Shown: positions 26,494 to 33,614 of the stretch, in pieces
Position numbering within the stretch: the stretch's first letter is position 1
Layout: each line of letters starts with the position of its first letter
Assembly: GCA_027045875.1 (NCBI GenBank)
Contig: JALUAG010000008.1
Span: 28,375 to 92,374, forward strand
Direction: 5' to 3'
DNA from: Alphaproteobacteria bacterium
GTDB taxonomy: Bacteria; Pseudomonadota; Alphaproteobacteria; Geminicoccales; Geminicoccaceae
Length of the DNA stretch: 64,000 bases
The notes under the pieces: model-generated
The model's input: only the letters and a program-made list of their open reading frames with translations
Database searches by the model: none
What the model was told of the DNA's origin: nothing
Made by a program: the position numbers and the translations under genes

Positions 26494-27756
26494 TCAGGCG
26501 ACACGGGCGAGCTCGCTGCGCAGCTCGCGTCGCACCCGATGGATGGTGCGGGTCGCCGCCTCCCCCCGGCGCGCCGTACTGGTCACCACCATCGGCGGAG
26601 GTCCGGGCAGGCGCCGCAGCGTGGCCGCGAGACGCGCCGCCATCGCCGGCAGGGTCTCGCGCTGCGCGGCCGAGGGCACGCACAGGAAGCTGCCGCCGAT
26701 GCGGGCCAAGAGATCGGCCGCCCGGCAGTGATTCCTGAGAAGGCGCCCCGCCTCCCGCAGCAGCCGGTTGCCGGCCGCGAACCCGTCTTCGCGGTTGATC
26801 CGCTCGAGGGAGGGGAGCCCGATCGCCAGCAGCGGCACCTCGCTCCCCTGGCCGCCCACGGCGTCGAGATAGCTCGCGAAATAGGCGAAATTGCCGAGAC
26901 CCGTGAGTTCGTCCCGGGCCAGGGCATGGCAGTCGGCTTCGGGCAGCGCCCGCAGACGCCGCCGGGCACGGGCGTAGGCGGTCCAGAAGCCGAGATGCAT
27001 CCGCAGCACGAAGGGATCGCCACAGGGTGCGAGCAGCGGCCGGCCCTCCCCGTCCACGGTGCCGATGGTGACCGGCTCCCCGTCCTCGTCGCTCGTGGTG
27101 GCCAGCAGAACGGCGTCGCCGAGGCGCTGTGCCGGCAGCCCGGGGCCGTCCTCCTGCCGGGTCCGGATCACCAGATCGAAACGGTCGCGCATCATTTCCG
27201 CAGACGGCCGACCGTAGGCGATGCGCGCCTGCCCGACGGCGCGGGCGATCTCCACCTGTTCGCCGGTGGCGGGCCCGACCAGCAGCAGCGACGGCGGCAG
27301 CGCTGCCGGCGCGGGATCTTCGGCCGGAGCGGTGGCGAAGCTCTCCAGCAGCGCGAGTCTGCCCGCGAGTTCGCGCCGCAGAAGCCCGAGTTCGGCGGCC
27401 CGGGCGACGACCGCCGCCACCGTCGCCGGCGGCAGCGCGTCGTGGAGGAGTTCGCAGCAGCCCAGCGCGAGCCCCCGCGAGAGTGTGAGATCGTCCCGTT
27501 CGGGAGCGTGGCCCAGGAGCGGCGGCCGGTAGCCGGGCCAGCTCCGCATGAGGCGTCCGAGCAGCGCCGTCAGGTCGGGGCCGAGGGAAAGCACCACGGC
27601 GTCCGGCGCCGGCGCCGTGGGCAGGGCGGCCTGAACGGTACGCAGGCACGCGATCCCGGAATCTCCGAGAACCGCCTCGAGCGGCCCGAGATCCCCGGGC
27701 TGCCGTTCGAGGAGCCAGATCCTCGCGGCGCCCCTCGCGCTCGGTCCTGCCGGCAC
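26494..27756 (-). CDS. Degenerate GGDEF-domain protein with N-terminal receiver-like region
   Basis: A 420-residue protein. Residues about 1-115 look like a receiver domain without the usual phospho-acceptor pattern. A second receiver-like stretch covers about 130-250 (LLLVGPATGEQVEIARAV). The C-terminal 170 residues match a GGDEF domain: ARDELTGLGNFAYFASYLD is the conserved entry, and RINREDGFAAGNRLLREAGRLL follows. The catalytic GGDEF tetrad reads IGGSFL, losing the metal-binding and catalytic acidic residues, so it cannot be a normal diguanylate cyclase. It may be a c-di-GMP or protein-binding scaffold. A GTG at 27756 has GGAGG 5 bp away; a TTG at 27768 is the alternative. Confidence 0.8.
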   Translation of the reverse strand: MPAGPSARGAARIWLLERQPGDLGPLEAVLGDSGIACLRTVQAALPTAPAPDAVVLSLGPDLTALLGRLMRSWPGYRPPLLGHAPERDDLTLSRGLALGCCELLHDALPPATVAAVVARAAELGLLRRELAGRLALLESFATAPAEDPAPAALPPSLLLVGPATGEQVEIARAVGQARIAYGRPSAEMMRDRFDLVIRTRQEDGPGLPAQRLGDAVLLATTSDEDGEPVTIGTVDGEGRPLLAPCGDPFVLRMHLGFWTAYARARRRLRALPEADCHALARDELTGLGNFAYFASYLDAVGGQGSEVPLLAIGLPSLERINREDGFAAGNRLLREAGRLLRNHCRAADLLARIGGSFLCVPSAAQRETLPAMAARLAATLRRLPGPPPMVVTSTARRGEAATRTIHRVRRELRSELARVA

Positions 27757-27868
27757 GCCACCCTCCAACGCCAGTTCCGCAGCCGAGGATAGCGTGCCTC
27801 CGTTAATTCCCGGTTAACGCTGGCGGCGCCTCCCGACGCTCGCCGCCCCGCACCTTCGCTCCGGCGTC

Positions 27869-28498
27869 TCAACGGGTGCCGTAGATCCGGTCGCCGGCGT
27901 CGCCCAGCCCGGGCAGGATGTAGCCGTGGTCGTTGAGTCCGCGGTCGACGGCGGCGGTGAAGATGGGCACGTCGGGGTGCTCCTCGTGGAAATGGGCCAC
28001 CCCCTCGGGGGCCGCCAGCAGACAGGCGAAGCGTACATCGCCGGCGCCGTCCCGCTTGAGGCGGGCGATCGCGGCGGCGGCCGAATTGCCGGTCGCCAGC
28101 ATGGGATCGACCACGATCACCGGGCGCTCGGCGATGTCCTGCGGCACCTTGTAGTAGTACTCCACCGCCTGCAGGGTGGCGGGATCGCGGTAGATGCCGA
28201 CATGGCCGACGCGGGCGCTCGGTAGGAGATCCAGCATGCCGTCGAGCAGGCCGTTGCCGGCACGCAGGATGGTGACGATGCACAGCTTCTTGCCGGCCAG
28301 CACCCGCGCCTCGGTTTCCATCAGCGGGGTCTCCACCGACACCGTGGTGAGCGGCAGGTCGCGGGTGATCTCGTAGCCCAGCAGCATGGCCACCTCCCGC
28401 ACCAGCCGCCGGAACTCGGCGGTGGGGGTCTCCTTGCGCCGCATGAGGGTCAGCTTGTGCTGCACGAGCGGATGATCGACGATGGTAACCGAAGGCAT
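27869..28498 (-). CDS. upp: Uracil phosphoribosyltransferase
   Basis: A 209-residue enzyme making UMP from uracil and PRPP. The PRPP loop is [14 protein letters not shown], the N-terminal [18 protein letters not shown] is typical, and the uracil-binding [18 protein letters not shown] is at the C-terminus. Length is standard (about 208). It is monocistronic with its own predicted promoter, divergent from the trpF-like remnant. Confidence 0.97.
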   Translation of the reverse strand: MPSVTIVDHPLVQHKLTLMRRKETPTAEFRRLVREVAMLLGYEITRDLPLTTVSVETPLMETEARVLAGKKLCIVTILRAGNGLLDGMLDLLPSARVGHVGIYRDPATLQAVEYYYKVPQDIAERPVIVVDPMLATGNSAAAAIARLKRDGAGDVRFACLLAAPEGVAHFHEEHPDVPIFTAAVDRGLNDHGYILPGLGDAGDRIYGTR

Positions 28499-28528
28499 CG
28501 GGCAACTCCCAGGAGGCTGTCGGCGGCA

Positions 28529-28557
28529 GGCTTAGAGCGCACCGCATCGGCTGGCAA
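28529..28557 (-). promoter_or_regulatory. Predicted promoter of upp
   Basis: On the minus strand TTGCCA (28557-28552), a 17-bp spacer and TAAGCC (28534-28529). The leader would be about 25 nt. Confidence 0.45.
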
Positions 28558-28596
28558 TCGTCGCCCGGCACCCGATCGTCCGAGGGAGGAACGGCG

Positions 28597-28942
28597 TTGC
28601 GCGCGCGCGTGAAGATCTGCTGCATCCGATCCCGCGAGGAGGCCGCCCGCCGCGGCAGCGATGCCCTGCTGCTCGACAGTGGCCGCCCGGCCGGGGATCC
28701 GCCGCGGCTCGGTGGGACAGGCCTCACCCACGACTGGCGGGTCGCCCGCCGCATCCGCGAGCGGGTGGCGCTGCCGCTGTTCCTCGCCGGCGGTCTCGGG
28801 GCGCAAAACGTGGCGGCGGCGATCGCCGCGGTGCGCCCCTTCGCGGTCGACGTCTGCACCGGTCTCCGGCGGGGACGGCGGGCTGGACAAGCGCCGTCTT
28901 TGCGCCTTTCTGGCAGCGGTCGGCGCCGCCGCGTCGGCCTGA
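28597..28942 (+). pseudogene. trpF-like (phosphoribosylanthranilate isomerase paralog) remnant
   Basis: The reading frame opens with TTG at 28597 after GGGAGGA. It encodes RVKICCIRSREEA, the N-terminus of a TrpF paralog. It then jumps directly to SDALLLDSG, a segment that belongs in the C-terminal half, followed by LGGTGLTHDW, FLAGGLGAQNV and VRPFAVDVCTG. About 90 residues of the barrel are missing. Near 28860 the homology shifts to the +1 frame, which supplies GGLDKRRLCAFLAAV and stops at 28942. The first frame continues without similarity to 28974, overlapping threonine synthase. The ribosome site is intact but the product cannot form a complete TIM barrel. Confidence 0.8.
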
Positions 28943-28970
28943 CCGGTTCAACGAGGGGGAGCATCGAACC

Positions 28971-30158
28971 ATGACCGCGACGCCGGCCGGCCCGGAGGTC
29001 CCGACCTTCGTCAGCCATCTCGAATGCAGCGCCACCGGCGAGACCTTCCCGCCCGACCGGCTCCACAATCTCTCGCCGGCCGGCAAGCCGCTTCTGGTGC
29101 GCTACGATCTCGAGGCCCTGCGGCGTCATTTCTCCCGGGAGACCCTCGCCGGCCGGCCGATGGATCTGTGGCGCTACCGCGAGCTTCTTCCGGTGCGCCG
29201 CCGCGAGAACATCGTCGCCCTCGGCGAGCTGGTGACCCCCCTCCTGCGCCTCCCGCGCCTCGAGGCGGAGCTCGGCAGCCAGGCGCCGTTGCTGGTCAAG
29301 GACGAGGCCCGTCTGCCCACCGGCTCCTTCAAGGCCCGCGGCCTCGCCCTCGCCGTGTCGATGGCCAAGGAACTCGGCGTCACCCACATGGCGATGCCCA
29401 CCAACGGCAACGCCGGCGCCGCCCTTTCCGCCTACTGCGCCCGCGCCGGCATTGGCGCCACCGTCTGGTGTCCGGCCGACACGCCGGAGATCAACATCGC
29501 CGAGATGCGCCTCCAGGGTGCCGAGGTGCATCGCGTCGACGGGCTGATCGACGACTGCGGCCGGCTGGCGGCCGCCGCCTGCGCCGAGCACGGCTGGTTC
29601 GACACCTCCACCCTCAAGGAGCCCTACCGCATCGAGGGCAAGAAGACGATGGGCATCGAGCTCGCCGAGCAACTGGGCTGGCGCCTGCCGGACCTCGTCT
29701 TCTACCCGACGGGGGGCGGCACCGGCCTGATCGGCATGTGGAAGGCCTTCGCCGAACTCGAGGCGATCGGCCTCATCGGCCCGAAACGGCCGCGCATGAT
29801 CGCCGTCCAGGCGGCGGGCTGCGCACCCATCGTCCGCGCCTTCGAAGAGGGGGCCGAGGAGGCGCCGCGCTGGGAGAACGCGCACACGGTGGCGGCGGGC
29901 ATCCGCGTGCCACGGGCGATCGGCGACTTCCTGATCCTGCGGGCGGTGCGGGAAAGTGGCGGCTTCGCCATCGCGGTCGAGGACGAGGCGATCCTACGGG
30001 CGCGCGAGGAGGCCGCCCACAGCGAGGGGCTGCTGCTCTGTCCCGAGGGTGCCGCCACCCTCGCCGCCTACCGGCAGGCGCTCGCGGAGGGACGCATCCG
30101 CCGCGATCAGTCGGCGGTCCTCTTCAACTGCGCGAGCGGGCTCAAATACCTGCCGTGA
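28971..30158 (+). CDS. thrC: Threonine synthase
   Basis: A 395-residue fold-type II PLP enzyme converting O-phosphohomoserine to threonine. The N-terminal SHLECSATGETF...LHNLSPAGKPLLVRYD is the short lid found in this class. PLP Lys121 lies in LPTGSFKARG, NGNAGAALSAYCARAG binds the ring region, and YPTGGGTGLIGMWKAF holds the phosphate of PLP. A pyridoxal enzyme of related function (for example a dehydratase-like paralog) cannot be wholly excluded. The ATG at 28971 has GGGGGAG upstream. Confidence 0.88.
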   Translation: MTATPAGPEVPTFVSHLECSATGETFPPDRLHNLSPAGKPLLVRYDLEALRRHFSRETLAGRPMDLWRYRELLPVRRRENIVALGELVTPLLRLPRLEAELGSQAPLLVKDEARLPTGSFKARGLALAVSMAKELGVTHMAMPTNGNAGAALSAYCARAGIGATVWCPADTPEINIAEMRLQGAEVHRVDGLIDDCGRLAAAACAEHGWFDTSTLKEPYRIEGKKTMGIELAEQLGWRLPDLVFYPTGGGTGLIGMWKAFAELEAIGLIGPKRPRMIAVQAAGCAPIVRAFEEGAEEAPRWENAHTVAAGIRVPRAIGDFLILRAVRESGGFAIAVEDEAILRAREEAAHSEGLLLCPEGAATLAAYRQALAEGRIRRDQSAVLFNCASGLKYLP

Positions 30159-30189
30159 AGGTCGGAGCCGGAGGCCGTGGCGGTGGGGA

Positions 30190-30807
30190 TCAGCCGAGGG
30201 TGAAACTGTTGGCGACGGCCTCGAAGTGCCGCAGCCGGCGCGGGCTCAGGGTGCGGATGTTGATGGCGTAGCGGCGTTCGCCGTCCTCGACCAGCCGCAC
30301 CTGGACGTGGAGCGCCAGGGGCTTGGTACCGAAGCGGCAGCGCAGGAGACGCTGGCCACCGGCGGTGCGGACGGGCCGGTCGCAGGCGGCGAGCGCGAGG
30401 CCGCCCAGCTTCTCGAGCGCCGAGGCCAGCGCCCGGATCGCCTGCCGCATGCCGTCGGCGGACAGCGGGTTGTCGGGATCCCTCGTGAGCGCGCGCAGGC
30501 TGTCGGCGTAGGCCCGCATATCGACGCGCATCTGCGCCTCCAGCCAGCCGTCGCCGTCCTCCCAGGCCATGCGATCCACCCCCTCCGGGCGCAGCGCACG
30601 CACCGTGAGCCGGCTGAACTCGGAGAGGCCGCCGTCGTTCGGCCGCACCTCGGCCCGCCATCCTCCCTCCACCGCGATGTCCTCGCAGACGAGATCGGAC
30701 GCCTCGGGCACGAACAGCCGCGCACACAGCGGCTCCTCGCCGGCCGCGGCGGACATCGAGGGCACGAGCAGGGACAGGATCAGGAGGGCGAGGCGCGCAC
30801 CAGGCAT
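30190..30807 (-). CDS. Secreted hypothetical protein
   Basis: A 205-residue protein with a clear signal peptide (PGARLALLILSLLVPSMSAAAG, cleavage after about residue 22). The mature part has four cysteines and mixed alpha/beta character but no motif I recognise. The ATG at 30807 was chosen because the signal peptide starts there. Its first 28 bp overlap the end of the upstream ACT-like gene, so the two are probably co-expressed. It is convergent with threonine synthase. Confidence 0.6.
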   Translation of the reverse strand: MPGARLALLILSLLVPSMSAAAGEEPLCARLFVPEASDLVCEDIAVEGGWRAEVRPNDGGLSEFSRLTVRALRPEGVDRMAWEDGDGWLEAQMRVDMRAYADSLRALTRDPDNPLSADGMRQAIRALASALEKLGGLALAACDRPVRTAGGQRLLRCRFGTKPLALHVQVRLVEDGERRYAINIRTLSPRRLRHFEAVANSFTLG

Positions 30808-31058
30808 CGTTTCTTTTCCGTCCACAGCACCGTATCCACCGTCACGATGCGCTCCAGCCGCTTCGCCAGCCGTTCGGCCTCGGCGGGATCGAGCCCCCCA
30901 AGCTGTACCTCGATGGCGAGCTCCTGGCCATCCCTGCCTTCGAGACGGGCATGGCAGCGCTCCGGCACGTATCCCTTGTGGGCGAACACCTCGAGCACCC
31001 GCGGCAGGGCGGAGGGCGAAGGCTCGGAATGGACGGAGAAACAGAACACGGCAGACAT
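30780..31058 (-). CDS. Small ACT-domain-like protein
   Basis: A 92-residue protein. FCFSVHSEPSPSALPRVLEVFAHKGYVPERCHARL has the strand-helix-strand spacing of an ACT domain, as in the small subunit of acetolactate synthase (IlvM/IlvN), and ELAIEVQLGGLDPAEAERLAKRLERIVTVDTV completes the fold. There is no large-subunit gene nearby, so partner and ligand are unknown. It overlaps the next gene by 28 bp. Confidence 0.65.
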   Translation of the reverse strand: MSAVFCFSVHSEPSPSALPRVLEVFAHKGYVPERCHARLEGRDGQELAIEVQLGGLDPAEAERLAKRLERIVTVDTVLWTEKKRCLVRASPS

Positions 31059-31176
31059 CTCGAACGACCTCTCGCAAGCGTGAATGCGGCAACGAATCCG
31101 GATCCCGACCTCAGAACGAGGCCGGGCCGCTAATTCGCCGGTACGCCTGCGGAAAAGCCGTGTTCATGCCATTCGC

Positions 31177-31686
31177 TTACGCCCCGTCGCCGGCGCGGTC
31201 AAGAGCGCCGGTGCCCGCTTCCTCCTCGATCACCGGTCCCATGAGCTGGCGCAGATGCTGGCGGCCGGTTTGCGACACCCGATAGCGGCCCCTTTCGACC
31301 ACGAACACCCGTTTCGCCATCAGCGACTGGCGCACGCACTGCGAGGGATTGCCGATCTTGATGCCGTGCTCGCTCAGCCGCCGGCTGGCCTCGGCGGTGG
31401 CGAAGCTGCGGTCGGGCGCATGTTCCTGGACATAGAAGCCGGCCGCCAGCATGCGATCGACGTCGGTGGCGGTGCCGGGGAGATGGTGGAGGAACTCGCC
31501 GAAGCTGCCGAGGCGCGCAGCGGGCGGTCTGGCGGCGGCCACCGGCGGCGCCGCCCCGCTCGTCAGCAGCTCCATCATCCGCTCCAGGCGATCGCCGAAG
31601 CTGCGCACGAAATCCTCGCTGCCCTCGACCTCGAGCTCGCGCTGAGCGAGATTGATGCGAATGCGTGCCGGTGCGTCCACTTTCAT
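31177..31686 (-). CDS. Hypothetical protein, possible winged-helix C-terminus
   Basis: A 169-residue protein. RIRINLAQRELEVEGSEDFVRSFGDRLERMMELL forms a beta-strand plus amphipathic helix. A Pro/Ala linker follows. The C-terminal half (TATDVDRMLAAGFYVQEH, FATAEASRRLSEHGI, NPSQCVRQSLMAKRVFVVERGRYRVSQTGRQHLRQLM) looks like a winged helix-turn-helix. I do not recognise a named family. The start at 31686 was taken because the upstream extension is low-complexity. Confidence 0.6.
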   Translation of the reverse strand: MKVDAPARIRINLAQRELEVEGSEDFVRSFGDRLERMMELLTSGAAPPVAAARPPAARLGSFGEFLHHLPGTATDVDRMLAAGFYVQEHAPDRSFATAEASRRLSEHGIKIGNPSQCVRQSLMAKRVFVVERGRYRVSQTGRQHLRQLMGPVIEEEAGTGALDRAGDGA

Positions 31687-31761
31687 GCTCCGAGCCCGTC
31701 CGTCTGTACGATAGAGCGCGGTGGCGGCCCGCACAAGGAAATCAGCGCCGATAAATCGCGA

Positions 31762-32226
31762 TCAATCGGAGGCCGGGGCCACGTTCTCGTCCCGAAGCTG
31801 CGCGAGCGCCCGGCGCAGGCGGGCGGGCAGCGGTACGGGTCGCTCGGAGCGGCGGTCGACGAAAACGTGGACGAAACGCCCGGCGGCGCAGGCCTCCTCC
31901 TCCTCGTTGCGGAAGATGCCGATCTCGTAGACGACGCTCGAGTTGCCCAGCCGGGCGACCCGCAGCCCCGCCACCACGCGGTCGGGGAAGGCAAGCGGGC
32001 GGAAGTAGCGGCAGGCGCTCTCGACGGCGAAGCCGACCACCTCGCCGTGCCAGGGATCGAGCCCGCCCTCCTCCATCAGGTAGCGGGCGATCACCGTGTC
32101 GAAATAGCTGTAGTAGACCACGTTGTTGACGTGGCCGTAGATGTCGTTGTCCATCCAGCGGGTGGCGATGGTCTGGAAGTAGCGGAAATCGCCGCGTCGC
32201 GGGGGGCGCGGACGCTCGCCCATCAC
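31762..32226 (-). CDS. Acyl-CoA thioesterase, hot-dog fold (YbgC/4-HBT type)
   Basis: A 154-residue single hot-dog domain. RWMDNDIYGHVNNVVYYSYFDTVIARY holds the catalytic aspartate and the HVNN motif of the 4-hydroxybenzoyl-CoA thioesterase family. It hydrolyses an acyl-CoA of unknown chain in the cytosol. Two starts are possible: GTG at 32226 (GTGA overlap with the aminopeptidase stop) or ATG at 32223. Both indicate coupling with the M17 gene. Confidence 0.88.
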   Translation of the reverse strand: MMGERPRPPRRGDFRYFQTIATRWMDNDIYGHVNNVVYYSYFDTVIARYLMEEGGLDPWHGEVVGFAVESACRYFRPLAFPDRVVAGLRVARLGNSSVVYEIGIFRNEEEEACAAGRFVHVFVDRRSERPVPLPARLRRALAQLRDENVAPASD

Positions 32227-33602
32227 GCCCCCTCCCCGCCGCCGAAGCGTTCCTCGAGGAGCGCGAAGAGCGGGCGCAGCCCGCTCGCCTCGCCGCCGCG
32301 CGGCCGTCCCGGCCTCGCCTCGTCGTTCCAGGCGAAGACGTCGAGATGCGCCCAGGTCGCGGTCTCGGTGACGAAGCGCCGGAGAAAGAGGGCGGCGGTG
32401 ATGGCGCCGGCGAAGGGTTTGGCGCCGGCGTTGTCGAGATCGGCGATGCGGCTCTCGATCATGCGCGCGTAAGGCTCGTGCAGGGGCAGCCGCCAGAGCG
32501 GCTCGGCGAGCGCCTCGCCCTTGGCGAGGAGGGCCGCCGCCAGCTCATCGTCGGGGGTGAACAGGGCCGGCAGCTCCGGTCCCAGCGCCACCCGCGCCGC
32601 CCCGGTCAGGGTGGCGGCGTCGAGCAGCAGATCGGGCTTCTCGCCATCGGCCTCGGCGAGGGCGTCGGCGAGCACGAGGCGTCCCTCGGCATCGGTGTTG
32701 CCGATCTCGACGGTGAGGCCCTTGCGGGTGGCGAGCACGTCGCCGGGCCGGAAGGCGGCGCCTCCCACCGCATTCTCCACCGCCGGCACCAGGAGCCGGA
32801 GCCGCACCGGGAGCTCCGCCGCCATCACCGCCCGGGCGAGCCCCAGCATCAGCGCCGCCCCGCCCATGTCCTTCTTCATCAGCCGCATGGCGGAGGCGGG
32901 CTTGAGATCGAGGCCGCCGGTATCGAAACACACCCCCTTGCCGACCAGGGTCAGCTTCGGACGGCCGGCGGCACCCCAGCGCAGATCGATCAGCCGCGGC
33001 GCGCGATCGCTCGCCCGCCCCACCGCCCAGACGGCCGGATAGTTTTTCTCCCGCAGCTCCTCGCCGACCAAGATGTCGATCCCGGCACCGAACTCGCGGG
33101 CGAGATCCGAGGCCGTCTCGGCCAGCTCGCCGGGCCCGAGATCGCTCGCCGGCGTGTTGACGAGATCGCGGGCGAGAAAGACCGCTTCGGCGAGGATGCG
33201 CGCCCTCGCGGGCGGCCGCAGGGCGAGCAGCGGGCGCGGCCGGTCGTCGCGGCGATAGCGGGTGAAGCGGTAGCTCGCGAGCGCCCAGCCGAGGGCCGCC
33301 GCCTCGGCGTCGAGGAGCCGGTCCGGATCGTCGATGGAAAAGGTGCGCGGCGGCAGCCCTTCGGCGGCAGCGGCCACGTCCCACAGCGTCGGGGGATCGG
33401 AGAGGATGAGCACCGCGCCCGCGGGCTCGCCGTCGCCGCCCGGATGCAGCGCCACCCGGCCGGGGGCGGGCTCGAACCCGGTGAACTCGAGCCAGCTCCG
33501 CACCGCCTCCGGCCGCGCCGCCTTCCAGCCCTCGTAGTCCGCGGCCCGCAGGAGACGGAGAGGCCGGCTCTCGCCGCCCGGTGCCACGAAGCCTTCGAGC
33601 AT
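32223..33602 (-). CDS. Leucyl aminopeptidase family (M17) protein
   Basis: A 459-residue metallo-aminopeptidase. The M17 core is present: VGKGVCFDTGGLDLKP with the metal/active-site Lys and Asp, MKKDMGGAALMLG, and the family signature NTDAEGRLVLADAL. An N-terminal domain of about 150 residues precedes it. It removes N-terminal residues from peptides. It lies between valS and the thioesterase, 12 bp after valS. Confidence 0.93.
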   Translation of the reverse strand: MLEGFVAPGGESRPLRLLRAADYEGWKAARPEAVRSWLEFTGFEPAPGRVALHPGGDGEPAGAVLILSDPPTLWDVAAAAEGLPPRTFSIDDPDRLLDAEAAALGWALASYRFTRYRRDDRPRPLLALRPPARARILAEAVFLARDLVNTPASDLGPGELAETASDLAREFGAGIDILVGEELREKNYPAVWAVGRASDRAPRLIDLRWGAAGRPKLTLVGKGVCFDTGGLDLKPASAMRLMKKDMGGAALMLGLARAVMAAELPVRLRLLVPAVENAVGGAAFRPGDVLATRKGLTVEIGNTDAEGRLVLADALAEADGEKPDLLLDAATLTGAARVALGPELPALFTPDDELAAALLAKGEALAEPLWRLPLHEPYARMIESRIADLDNAGAKPFAGAITAALFLRRFVTETATWAHLDVFAWNDEARPGRPRGGEASGLRPLFALLEERFGGGEGA

Positions 33603-33614
33603 CTCCCCTCCCCC

